DNA of 64,000 bases from Roseateles terrae (lineage in GTDB: Bacteria > Pseudomonadota > Gammaproteobacteria > Burkholderiales > Burkholderiaceae_C): assembly GCF_014192155.1 (NCBI RefSeq), contig NZ_JACHXO010000010.1, positions 62,001 to 126,000 of the forward strand, in the 5' to 3' direction. Under the pieces are notes generated by a model, which was given only the letters and a program-made list of their open reading frames with translations, did not search any database and was not told the DNA's origin. Positions 16,907 through 26,140 of the stretch are shown here, in pieces. Position 1 is the first letter of the stretch; each line of letters opens with the position of its first letter. The position numbers and the translations under genes are program-made.

Positions 16907-19900
16907 ATGTTCCCGCCCACACGGTCGCCCTCGGACACGTTCTCCCGCTCGGTCCCGGCGTTTCTCGACGCTGCGCCCGACCTCTACCCCGCACGGGCCT
17001 TCGACATCCCCGCCAACCCCGTGCCCGCGCCGCCGGCCCGGGCGGACTGGCTGTCCTATGACGGCCCGACCGAGGTGCAATCGCCCGAGTACCGGGCCTT
17101 CCGCACCTCGCCCGCATTTCTGCAGGTGCATCGGCAGATGCTGGACCGCGTGGATGACATCGAAACCTTCGCCCGCCGGCACGCCTCGCCGGTCGAGTTT
17201 CGACAGTGGATGGCCGGCCTGAACGTCTTCCGGCTCCGGTTGGTGGACCATGGAGAGTCCTTTGTCGGAGACCGCATGGCCCTGCTCTATGGCCCGGGCA
17301 AACGCGCCCTGGACCACATTTGCCAGCGACTGCTGCAGGACGAACTGCCCCTGGACTTCCGCTGCAGGCAGCTGCGCGAGATGTGCCACCAGCTGAAGCT
17401 GTGCATGGCCACCGGGCCCGCCTTCCTGCAGACGGCCCAGGCGCTGAACGTCGACCCGAACGGGCTGCGCAGCGCCTTGCTCGAGGTGATCCAGACCCAT
17501 GCGGATGAAGTGTTCCGGCGTGCCTACCGCAAGGAGCATGCGGACGACTACTGGGTGGTGCGCGACAACTGGGAAGTGCACGGCATCAACCGGATGCGGC
17601 TGGAATATGGTCTGCCAGGCGGGGACCTGTCGGACATCCACAGCTTCCGGAACGACCTGTTTCTGCCCCACCGGCAGCGCAACCATCACAAGAAGCTGCG
17701 CCTGGCACTGGACCCCTGCCGGATGGCGGAGGTGCTGGCGGATCGCTATCTGGCCGAGCTGTCGAGCCGGCTACCGGCCTGTGTGCCGCAGCGGTGTGCC
17801 CGGGTGGACCTGAATCCCTTTTTCCCGGCAGTCATGGAGGCGGTGGGGGCCGCGAACGGCGCCCTGGCCCCTGTGTCGCCACTGAGCCTGATGGAGGAAG
17901 ACGAGACCACCGGTGAGTGCTACTGGAGACAGGACCCCTCGCTCGTGCAGCGCGATGTCCTGCTGAGTCTGGAGGCGCAGGAGCTGGTCACGCCTCGCGC
18001 CCGGGTGGAACTGGCCAGCAACAAGGCCGACAACCACGGGTGGACGCTGGAAGCGGTGGATGGCCAACTGTTCTACGTGATGGTGACATCCGGCCTTCAG
18101 CCCGCACCGCAGGCAATTCCGGTGGGCGTTGAGCACCTGCTGTCGCTCGAGCGGAAGCAGCGTTCCCGCGCATGGCCCCTGGGGCCGGGCGTAGGCCCCA
18201 GCCTGGGTCCTGGCGCGGGTGGGAGCGAGGGCACGCCCCCCGTCCTGCTCCCGGAGCGGCTCATCACCACGGTCCTGCAAAGCACATCGCCCCAGGACCT
18301 TGGCAGGGTACCCGCCCGCTGGCTGACCGGGCCGGCCCACCTGCAAACCTGGCTGCAGCGCATCGGTCCCTTAGCCTTCGAGTCATGGCTCAGGGCCCAC
18401 CCACCCGAGCGCCTGCCCGCGTCCATCACGCTCCCCACGCTGGTCTTGGCGGTCACGGGTGCGAAGCGGGGCGACCTGCTCCGGGCGCTGCTCAACAGGG
18501 TTCCGGGCGCACCGCGCGACCCGCGCCTGATGGAGCTCGCCACCGACGCGATGGCATGGGGCGCGCCGACCGCCGACGAGATCCTCGACGTCTGGCAGCA
18601 GTACCTGTGCGGCGCATTGCCAACGCTCTCGCAGGACGCCGTGGAGTCGCTGTTCTGCGACCCGGAGAGGGCGATGCCTCTGGCCCTGGCGGTCGTCGCA
18701 AACGACGGCCAGCACCTGCGCCGGCTGCTGGCGCTGTTGACGATGGCCCTGACACACAAGCTGATCCCGCCGGACACGCTGAGGCATGTGCTGGACGACA
18801 GCCTTCCGCTCAGCATGAGGCAGGGTCACGTGCAGGCACTGAACGCCCTGTCGGAGTTCCTGGTGGACGCTGCGGCCCGCGACCTGATCCATCCGGACGA
18901 GCTGGCGCGTTTCCTCGGCGGACGGCAGCCACGGCTGCCCTGTGAGGAGGCGACCCGCAATGGCCATGCGGGCTGTGTGCATGGGTACTTCGATCTGATC
19001 AGCCAACTGCATGCCCGCGGTGTCCTGTCGAGTGCATCGCTGGGACCGCTGGTCGCCGCCCCCTCGCCGCAGAACGCCGTCGTCAGCTATGGCGCCGTCG
19101 CGAATCAGCACCCGGAGGCGCTGCGTGCCTACCTGGCCCGGCTCACGCAGAGCGCGGCGCAGGGCCAGCTCGACCCGACACTGCTGAAGCGCCAGCTGAC
19201 CTGCGATGGACTGAATCAGTCAGGCGTGCAGACCTTGTTGAGGCAGACGGATCCGGCATGCCTGCACGTCTGGCGTGAGTCGGTCCGGGAGGCTCAGCGG
19301 TCGGGCCTGATCTCGTCCGGCGACGTGCGTGACCTCATCGCCGTGCATTCGTTCAGCCGGGTCGCCCTCCTGCCGCATCTGCTGAGGCAGCCAGCGAATC
19401 ACGGCGGCCTCCAGGCATGGACCGAGACGGCCATCTGGCTGGTTCAGGAAGGAGTCCTGACCCACCCCGACATCCTGGCGCTGCTCCGGGGCGACGACCG
19501 TGACATGCCCGGCGTCCCCCCCCTGATGAATGACCTGATGCGAGCCCATCGGGATCCAGCGATGGTGAAAGCGTATCTGGATCTCGTCGGACAGATGACC
19601 TACCGGGGCGTGCTGCATCCCCACGAGGCCGAGTCGCTGCTGAGTGCCCCCGAGCCGACGAGCGACACACCGGCGCTGATCGATGCGGTGCGGCACCAAT
19701 CCCGCCCGGTGATCGACGCCTTCTTCAGGGGCCTGATGTACCGCGGATGGGCACGCACGCTGTCGCCGGACGCGCTGACCCGCCTGATGGACGGACGCTC
19801 ACGGCTGGGGCGCTCCGCCCTCACCACCGCCATCCGCCACAACGATGCGGAGATGCTGCACCTGCTGCTGAACAACGCCTTCCAGTTTTTGCGCCAGCGC

Positions 19901-20170
19901 CTCATTGGCAAGGCGCAGTGGCTGAGCCTGTTCGAGCCGGGTCCCGCCGCGCCAGCCCACCTGCCGATCGACGGCGCACTCGACGCGGTGGAACGACTGA
20001 ATCCGGAGCCGCTGACACCCCTCCTGGCCGAGGCCGTCAAGGAAGCCTGGGCCGCGCGTCTGATCGAGGATCACGACGCGCAGCAACTGCTATACCGGTT
20101 GACCGTCGGCGCCGCGGAGGCCGCGGCCCGAAGGGCTTTGACCCGCCCTCCAAAGTCCCTCACGCCCTGA
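16907..20170 (+). CDS. Array protein 2 of 7: large repeat protein, family unknown (subfamily A)
   Basis: The 1087-residue paralogue is closest in motifs to proteins 1 and 3. Start 16907 gives MFPPTRSPSD, followed by SVPAFLDAAPDLYPARAFDIP, which lines up with the other N-termini; an ATG at 16862 is possible. Conserved N-terminal residues are C139 (GKRALDHIC), H225 (WEVHGINRMRLE) and D243 (LPGGDLSD), with the same C-to-H (86) and H-to-D (18) spacing as protein 1. A Gly/Pro linker (GPGVGPSLGPGAGG) lies near residue 425. The repeat region follows with LTCDGLNQSGV, DPACLHVWRESV and the ankyrin-like DGRSRLGRSALTTAIRHND at 962. It lies 92 bases after gene 1 and 37 before gene 3, the widest gaps in the array. 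Confidence 0.85.
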   Translation: MFPPTRSPSDTFSRSVPAFLDAAPDLYPARAFDIPANPVPAPPARADWLSYDGPTEVQSPEYRAFRTSPAFLQVHRQMLDRVDDIETFARRHASPVEFRQWMAGLNVFRLRLVDHGESFVGDRMALLYGPGKRALDHICQRLLQDELPLDFRCRQLREMCHQLKLCMATGPAFLQTAQALNVDPNGLRSALLEVIQTHADEVFRRAYRKEHADDYWVVRDNWEVHGINRMRLEYGLPGGDLSDIHSFRNDLFLPHRQRNHHKKLRLALDPCRMAEVLADRYLAELSSRLPACVPQRCARVDLNPFFPAVMEAVGAANGALAPVSPLSLMEEDETTGECYWRQDPSLVQRDVLLSLEAQELVTPRARVELASNKADNHGWTLEAVDGQLFYVMVTSGLQPAPQAIPVGVEHLLSLERKQRSRAWPLGPGVGPSLGPGAGGSEGTPPVLLPERLITTVLQSTSPQDLGRVPARWLTGPAHLQTWLQRIGPLAFESWLRAHPPERLPASITLPTLVLAVTGAKRGDLLRALLNRVPGAPRDPRLMELATDAMAWGAPTADEILDVWQQYLCGALPTLSQDAVESLFCDPERAMPLALAVVANDGQHLRRLLALLTMALTHKLIPPDTLRHVLDDSLPLSMRQGHVQALNALSEFLVDAAARDLIHPDELARFLGGRQPRLPCEEATRNGHAGCVHGYFDLISQLHARGVLSSASLGPLVAAPSPQNAVVSYGAVANQHPEALRAYLARLTQSAAQGQLDPTLLKRQLTCDGLNQSGVQTLLRQTDPACLHVWRESVREAQRSGLISSGDVRDLIAVHSFSRVALLPHLLRQPANHGGLQAWTETAIWLVQEGVLTHPDILALLRGDDRDMPGVPPLMNDLMRAHRDPAMVKAYLDLVGQMTYRGVLHPHEAESLLSAPEPTSDTPALIDAVRHQSRPVIDAFFRGLMYRGWARTLSPDALTRLMDGRSRLGRSALTTAIRHNDAEMLHLLLNNAFQFLRQRLIGKAQWLSLFEPGPAAPAHLPIDGALDAVERLNPEPLTPLLAEAVKEAWAARLIEDHDAQQLLYRLTVGAAEAAARRALTRPPKSLTP

Positions 20171-20207
20171 CCCGTTCGGGTCGGCCGTTCCTCCCGCGAG
20201 CACGTCC

Positions 20208-22739
20208 ATGTTCAGCCCCTCTGTTGCCTCCTTCGCCTCGCAGTCCCGCGATTACTACACGCCTCGCGCCTTCGAGACGCCCGCCGCCACCGTCGCGCCG
20301 CCGACGATGCCCCCGGAGTGGTGCAGTTATGAAGGCCGGGACGATGTGCGGTCCCTGGCCTGGCTGGCCTTCCGCGCGTCCTCATTGTTCCGGCTCATCC
20401 AGCGGCAATGGCTGGACCGGGTGCACGACTGCGACACCTTCGCCGCCCGCCACTGCACCGATCAGGAGATGGCACAGGCCCTGTCCGGGCTGAGCATCTT
20501 CCGCGACCGGCTGATCGACTACGACGGTGAGGCCTACTTCGGCCATCGGCTGCCGCTGCTCTACAGTGCCGGCAAGCGGGCGATGGATCACATCTGCCTG
20601 CGTCTGGGCCAGGACGAACTGCCCCTGCATTTCCGTCGCACCCAGCTGCTGGAAATGGCGAAGCACCTGGAGTTGTGCATGTCCGCCGGCCCAGCCTTCA
20701 TCCAGGCCGCCGAGGCGCTGGACGTCAATCCTGAAGGCCTGCACAGTGCCGTCCACACCCTGATGCGCGCCCGCGCGGACGAGGCGTTCCGCACGATCTA
20801 CCTGGAAGAGCAGCGGCGAACGGGGGAGACGTTTCTGGCCAGCATGGAGGTCCATGCGGTCAACCGCATGCGCCTGGAATATCGGCTCCCGGGCGGGGAC
20901 CGCTCGGACCGGTACAGTTTCGGGCCCCGGATGTTCAAGGCAGACCACCAGGCCGATCATGTGCAGCGTCTGCGCCAGGTGCTGGCCCCCGGCGAAATGG
21001 CGGTGGCGCTGGCCGATCGTTATCTGGCGCAGTTGAATGACCGCCTGCCCCCGGAAGTGCCCCGCTGGCCCGCGCGGGTCGACCTGAACGATCACTGGCC
21101 GAAGATCCACGCGGTGGTGCAGGCGCTGGACCTGTCGCTGGCACCTGTGTCTCTGCACAGCCTCACGGAAGAGGACGAGATCACGGAAGCGTTCTATTGG
21201 CGTCGGGACCCGTCCCTGGTTCAGCGCGATCTGTTGCAGGCGATGGAAGACAAGCAGCTGACGGTGCCTCGCGCCCCTGTGGCCCTGCTGACCCGGAAGG
21301 ACGATGACCCGTCCTGGACGCTGCAGACGGTGGACCGGGCCGTGTTCTATGTCGACGCATCGTCCCGACTGCATCCCGGCGTGGTGCACCAGCCGGTGCG
21401 CAGCAACCATCTTCTGACCCTGGATCGGGCCCGCCCCCTTCCCGCATTCACTGGGGTGCCCGAACGCCTGCTCAATCACTTCGTGGCGACCCAGCCGGAC
21501 CAGGAGCTGCCCCGCATCCCCGCGATCTGGTTGCAGTCCAAGGTGCGCATGGAACCCTGGCTCTCGCGCATGACGCCCGGAGGGCTGCGCTCATGGCTGC
21601 AGACCCAGCCCGGACCCGACGGCCTGCAACTGGCCCAGTTGCTGCTGCTCTGCACTGAGCTGGGCAAGGGGGCGCTGTTGCAGACGGTACTTGATCACGG
21701 CCCGAGCGCCGAAATCGCCCGCCTCACCGCCTTGGGCACCTCCTACCTGCCGGATGCGATCGGTGCCAGCGACGTGCTGCAGGTGTGGAAGGACCACCTG
21801 ATGAAGTCCCTTCAAGACCTTGCGCCCGAGCGTGCGGCTCAGCTCTTCACACGATACGGCGAGGGGCCCCTCATTCCGGAGACGCTCATGGAAGGACAGA
21901 CTGATGCCCTGTCCGCTCTGCTGCAGCTGCTGGAGCGCGCGGTGCAGTGCGGCGTGATCCCCGCCGATGATCTGCACACCCACCTCGGCCGCGCCCTGCC
22001 CGAGGCGATGGATGCTGGCCACCACGACACGGTGGCCGTGCTTGGCGACTTTCTCCTGAAGGCCTTCCGCCAGGGCTGGATGCGCAGCGATGACCTGCTG
22101 CAGTTCCTGCATGACCGGATCCCCGATCGCGCCTGTGCGGGCGCGCTGTTGAATGGCCATCCGGAATGCCTGCAGTGGTACTTTGACTGGATCGGACGCC
22201 TGCTGGCCGAAGGTGCTCTTCCCGCCGAGGGCGTGCAGGACCTGGTGAGCGTGCTGGGCGATGAAGGCGAGCTGATGAGCCATCACCCCCTCGGCCAGAA
22301 CCGCGCCACCACCCTGGGCGTCTACCTCGACGGCCTCACACGATTCGCCCGGCAGGGGCTGCTGTCGCGAGACCTGCTGCACGAAGCCCTGTCCTGCGAC
22401 GGCCTGGAGGAATCCGGCCTCCTCCTGATGGTGGGGGGCCTTCCGGACGAAGCCTGCCTGCATGCCTGGCGCCAATCGCTGTTGTATGCGTTTGAGCAGC
22501 AACAGATCAGCGCCACCGACGTCGAAACCTTCCTGCGCGGCAGCGCCTCTGCCGAAGGTCCGTTCATGGAACGGCTGCTGGCGGACCCAGCCGACGACCG
22601 TGCGCTGGCGGCATGGCGTGCGACGGCACGCTGGCTGTTTGAGCGCAACGCCCTGTCCGCGATGCAGTTGCAGCAGCTCCTGAATGACGCGGAGCCTCCC
22701 CAGGCCGGTCATGCCCTCGGTGCGCTGAGGGGCCCCTGA
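20208..22739 (+). CDS. Array protein 3 of 7: C-terminally short paralogue (subfamily A)
   Basis: The 843-residue product begins MFSPSVASFA and keeps the whole N-terminal domain: C130 (DHICLRL), H216 (MEVHAVNRMRLEY) and D234 (LPGGDRSD). It also has the first helical units, including ACAGALLNGH and the double-Cys unit (LSCDGLEESG, DEACLHAWR). It stops soon after the next unit (NALSAMQLQQLLNDAE), so about 220 residues present in proteins 1 and 2 are absent, including the ankyrin-like DGRS unit. No leftover coding sequence follows: gene 4 starts 21 bases later. The shortening is therefore a clean loss, not a visible frameshift. It may still be functional, since the N-terminal domain is intact. 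Confidence 0.83.
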   Translation: MFSPSVASFASQSRDYYTPRAFETPAATVAPPTMPPEWCSYEGRDDVRSLAWLAFRASSLFRLIQRQWLDRVHDCDTFAARHCTDQEMAQALSGLSIFRDRLIDYDGEAYFGHRLPLLYSAGKRAMDHICLRLGQDELPLHFRRTQLLEMAKHLELCMSAGPAFIQAAEALDVNPEGLHSAVHTLMRARADEAFRTIYLEEQRRTGETFLASMEVHAVNRMRLEYRLPGGDRSDRYSFGPRMFKADHQADHVQRLRQVLAPGEMAVALADRYLAQLNDRLPPEVPRWPARVDLNDHWPKIHAVVQALDLSLAPVSLHSLTEEDEITEAFYWRRDPSLVQRDLLQAMEDKQLTVPRAPVALLTRKDDDPSWTLQTVDRAVFYVDASSRLHPGVVHQPVRSNHLLTLDRARPLPAFTGVPERLLNHFVATQPDQELPRIPAIWLQSKVRMEPWLSRMTPGGLRSWLQTQPGPDGLQLAQLLLLCTELGKGALLQTVLDHGPSAEIARLTALGTSYLPDAIGASDVLQVWKDHLMKSLQDLAPERAAQLFTRYGEGPLIPETLMEGQTDALSALLQLLERAVQCGVIPADDLHTHLGRALPEAMDAGHHDTVAVLGDFLLKAFRQGWMRSDDLLQFLHDRIPDRACAGALLNGHPECLQWYFDWIGRLLAEGALPAEGVQDLVSVLGDEGELMSHHPLGQNRATTLGVYLDGLTRFARQGLLSRDLLHEALSCDGLEESGLLLMVGGLPDEACLHAWRQSLLYAFEQQQISATDVETFLRGSASAEGPFMERLLADPADDRALAAWRATARWLFERNALSAMQLQQLLNDAEPPQAGHALGALRGP

Positions 22740-22760
22740 GCCAAGGCAAGAGGCCCGTCC

Positions 22761-25700
22761 ATGTCTCCCTCCTCCGTCACGCCTTTTCTCCGCGACGTTC
22801 CGGATCTCTTTCCGCCGTCCGCCTTTGACCCGCCGCCGGTCACCCGGCCACCACCGGACCCGCCTGCGGACTGGATCTCCTTCCCGCCGAAGGACGGACC
22901 GAGCAGCTTCGATGAGTTCCGCGGGTCACCGCTGTTCAAATGCACCCGCGACCAGATCCTCGACCGCTTGGCGAACTGCGAGACCTTCACCCACGCCCAC
23001 TTCAGCGCGCGCGAAGCCGCCCAGATGCTGGACGGCTTCCAGGCCTTCCGACGCAACCTCATCCATGAAGACGGCGACGCCTTCTTCGCCCAGGGTCTGC
23101 CCAACCTGTATGGATACGGCAAGCGCCACTTCGACGGCTTCTGCCTGCGGCTCGCCCAGGACGACCTCGACCTGGACCAGCGCAAGACGGCATTGCGCGA
23201 ACTGGCCCAGCAGCTGCACTTCTGCGGCTCGACCGGACCGGCCTTCCTCACCGCCTACCTGATGCTCGATCGGGCCCAGGGCGGTCTTCACAGCGAGTTT
23301 CACGACGCCCTGCTGACACGCATGGAGGCCCTGCTCGTCGAGTTCGTCAATCAGGACCCGCCGGGCAGCGACCTCTCGCCCGAGTCTGTGTTCAAACGAC
23401 AGGCCTGGCGCGAACAGATGGAGGTGCACATGGTGAACCGGCTGAAGCTGGAACTGGGACTGCCCGGCGGCAATTCGTTGGACCACTTCTCCTTCGGCAC
23501 CCATATCCATATGCCCGACCAGACGCCGCGCTGCAAGGCCTTCCTGAAGCAGCACCTGCGCCCGACGGTGCTGGCGCGAGATCTGGCGGAGCGGTATGTG
23601 GCGCGTCTGCGGGAAGCCCTGCCGGAACCCTTGCGCGATCCGGACGCCGATCTCAGCGATGTCACCGAGCTGATCCGCCCGGCCCATACCCGGCTCAATG
23701 CCACCTTCGGTCCGGTGGCGCTGCAGCACCTGCTGACCGAGGACGAAGCAACGGGACAGACCCGTTGGCAGAGCGACGTGGCGCTGGTCGCCCTGGACGT
23801 GCTCACTGCGCTGGAGCAGCTCGGTCTGGTGGTGAGGCCCGCACCGACGGCGCTGATGCACGGCGAGGAGGACCACTGGAAGTGGGAACTGTTGCACGTC
23901 GATTGGCAGCTCTTTTTCGTCCACGAACGATGGCCCCCGGCCACCGAGCCTGTGCCGGTCCCCGTCCAGTTGCGACACCTGCGGAGCCTGATGGCGTCGA
24001 GTCCGCCGAGCAGCAGCACCGTGGGTCCGCTGGTCGATGCGGTTCTGCGGAGCGAGCCACCGATCCGGCTGATGGAGATTCCCCCGCAATGGCTGTCGAC
24101 GCAGGACCAGATGCGGGTGCAATTGCAGACCCTGGGCAGTGCTCGCTCGATCGAGTGGTTGTCGCAGCACGCTGCTCACGGCCTCGCCGAGCCGGTGCTG
24201 AGACGGCTGCTGCCGGTGCTGACCGAACTCGGCATGGGCGTGGTCCTCGGCCAGGTGCTGACACCGATCGAACGCTTCTCGCCGCGCACCTGGATGACCC
24301 TGGCAGGCGGACTGGACGTGTTGCACCGATCGATGCGCCAGGGTGACGCGCGCTGCCAGAGCCTCTGGTGTTCGGTGCTCGACGCCGCCCGCGGCGAGCT
24401 GTCGGGCGCGGACATTGAGCAGGCCTTCCTGGTCCCCGGCCAGCCTTCGCTGGTGACACAGGCCATGCTGAGCGACAGCGACGTCCTGCTCAAACCCCTG
24501 CTCGGCCTGCTGGTCGAGGTCCGCCGGGCGGACAGGATCGACAACGCGGCCTTGATCCGGATGGTGGAGGTGCCGATCCAGCATGCCATGGCCCGGGGTT
24601 TGATCACCCCCCTGACGGCCTATGGCGCGTCCCTGAAGCAGATGGCGATGTCCTGCTGGCTGAGCAGCCATGACCTGCGGCGCCTGCTGGAAGGTCCGGT
24701 GCGCGGCGCCGGCTGCGGCGGTGCGATGGTCGCCGGGCAGACGCAGGTGGTGAGATGGCTGCACCGGTGGGTGGCCGAGCTGTTCCGCGGGCATCTGCTC
24801 AGTCGGGAAGATGCCCGTGCCATCTCCGCAGGTGAAGGCGCGCCGGGGGAAGACTCCGCGGCAATGAAGGCGGTGCGGGCCTATCGTCCCCGCTCCCTGG
24901 CGGTGCATCTGAAGGCGTTGCTGGACGACGTCAGGACCGGCCTTCTCCCCGCCGCCTGGCTGCCCCGGCTGCTGGCCTGCCGGGCCGGCGACGGACAGTC
25001 AGCCCTGGGACTGATGCTCGGCGAGCACCGAACGCATCCGTGCCTGGGCCCCTGGCGCGCGGCGGTGGGGCACGCCTGCCAGGAGCATCAGCTGTCCCGC
25101 ACCGCGCTGCGCGGACTGCTGACCGCGCCGGACGGCGCTGGCACCCCGTTTCTGCGCGACCTCATTCGGCACGCCGGCGACTATGTCCGGGCGATCGAGT
25201 GGCTGGAGACGGTGAAGTGCTTCCAGGACCTGAACCGGCTGGAGCAAGCCGACGTGGTGGAGCTGCTGGAGGGGCGCGGCCCCAGGCAACTGGGTCAACA
25301 GGAGTCGGTCCTGCATGCGGCGATGACCACCTGGAACCTGACCGCGGCGGTCAGCTTCATGTTCTCGCTGTACGGTCGTGCCAACGCGCTGCAGATGGTG
25401 TCCAACACGGCGCTGGAACAGCTTCTCAAAGCCGGCAGGGCCGGTGATCCGCAGCGGTCCGCGCTGTGGAGCGCCGTCGGATTTCAGCAGACGATTCGAC
25501 TCAAGGAGTATCTGACGGAGCTGCGCTGGCTGTTTCATCACGGGGCCATCGACGCGCCGGCGCGATGGCGCCTGCTGGACGGACGCTCCGACGGCGGGCA
25601 GTCAGCCCTGGCATGGGCCGTTGACGCAGATCATCCACAGGCTGTGGTGGCCTTGCTGCACGAGTCGCTGGAGGCAGCACAGCAACAGCAGATCACGGGC

Positions 25701-26117
25701 GAGGACTGGTGCCTGACACTGCTGGCGACGCAGCAGACCGGCGGGCGCGCTGCACGTGTGGTCGGTGGTGTGGTCGGTGGTGCGGTCGGTGGGCGCGCGG
25801 GGCCTGCCGTGAGGGACGGTGGCGCAGGCTCCGCGGATGGATCGGGCGCCCTGGACCGGCTTCGGCCGCTCCCTGGGCGGGCAAGGCCGAATCCGGAGAT
25901 CCTGCTGGCGTTCGTCCACGCATTGGACCTCGCCAGCAGCCGGGGCCTGCTGACCGGCCCCCGGGGCGCGGAGGTCCTGCAACGCTGGCGCCTCCTGCGC
26001 CCCTCCATGGAGACCCTCGAAGCCATGGCTCCGCTGAGGATCCATGCAGTCGATGCAGACATGGATGATGAAAACGGGCCCCCAACCACGCCACCGCAAG
26101 GGCCCACTCAGGCTTGA
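22761..26117 (+). CDS. Array protein 4 of 7: large repeat protein, family unknown (subfamily B)
   Basis: The 1118-residue paralogue opens subfamily B, marked by GKRHFDGFCLRLAQDDLDL and an HMVNRLKLELGLPGG segment. Invariant residues are C128, H223 and D241, with a C-to-H spacing of 95 instead of 86. It begins MSPSSVTPFL, departing from the usual MFxxS start, and has a plausible AAGAGG ribosome site. The N-terminal domain closes with WELLHVDWQLFFVHE. The repeat region holds GCGGAMVAGQ, the ankyrin-like DGRSDGGQSALAWAVDAD at 940, and a Val/Gly linker encoded by three 12-bp repeats. A final helical unit (PEILLAFVHALDLA) lies near the end. No signal peptide or membrane segment is seen. Confidence 0.84.
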   Translation: MSPSSVTPFLRDVPDLFPPSAFDPPPVTRPPPDPPADWISFPPKDGPSSFDEFRGSPLFKCTRDQILDRLANCETFTHAHFSAREAAQMLDGFQAFRRNLIHEDGDAFFAQGLPNLYGYGKRHFDGFCLRLAQDDLDLDQRKTALRELAQQLHFCGSTGPAFLTAYLMLDRAQGGLHSEFHDALLTRMEALLVEFVNQDPPGSDLSPESVFKRQAWREQMEVHMVNRLKLELGLPGGNSLDHFSFGTHIHMPDQTPRCKAFLKQHLRPTVLARDLAERYVARLREALPEPLRDPDADLSDVTELIRPAHTRLNATFGPVALQHLLTEDEATGQTRWQSDVALVALDVLTALEQLGLVVRPAPTALMHGEEDHWKWELLHVDWQLFFVHERWPPATEPVPVPVQLRHLRSLMASSPPSSSTVGPLVDAVLRSEPPIRLMEIPPQWLSTQDQMRVQLQTLGSARSIEWLSQHAAHGLAEPVLRRLLPVLTELGMGVVLGQVLTPIERFSPRTWMTLAGGLDVLHRSMRQGDARCQSLWCSVLDAARGELSGADIEQAFLVPGQPSLVTQAMLSDSDVLLKPLLGLLVEVRRADRIDNAALIRMVEVPIQHAMARGLITPLTAYGASLKQMAMSCWLSSHDLRRLLEGPVRGAGCGGAMVAGQTQVVRWLHRWVAELFRGHLLSREDARAISAGEGAPGEDSAAMKAVRAYRPRSLAVHLKALLDDVRTGLLPAAWLPRLLACRAGDGQSALGLMLGEHRTHPCLGPWRAAVGHACQEHQLSRTALRGLLTAPDGAGTPFLRDLIRHAGDYVRAIEWLETVKCFQDLNRLEQADVVELLEGRGPRQLGQQESVLHAAMTTWNLTAAVSFMFSLYGRANALQMVSNTALEQLLKAGRAGDPQRSALWSAVGFQQTIRLKEYLTELRWLFHHGAIDAPARWRLLDGRSDGGQSALAWAVDADHPQAVVALLHESLEAAQQQQITGEDWCLTLLATQQTGGRAARVVGGVVGGAVGGRAGPAVRDGGAGSADGSGALDRLRPLPGRARPNPEILLAFVHALDLASSRGLLTGPRGAEVLQRWRLLRPSMETLEAMAPLRIHAVDADMDDENGPPTTPPQGPTQA
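25757..25792 (+). repeat. Three 12-bp repeats inside array gene 4
   Basis: TGTGGTCGGTGG occurs three times in tandem (one substitution in the third copy), in frame, giving a Val-Gly-rich linker late in array protein 4. It is a likely slippage site that would add or remove four residues. Confidence 0.85.
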
Positions 26118-26140
26118 ATACCGGCTTTCGTCCTTGACCC

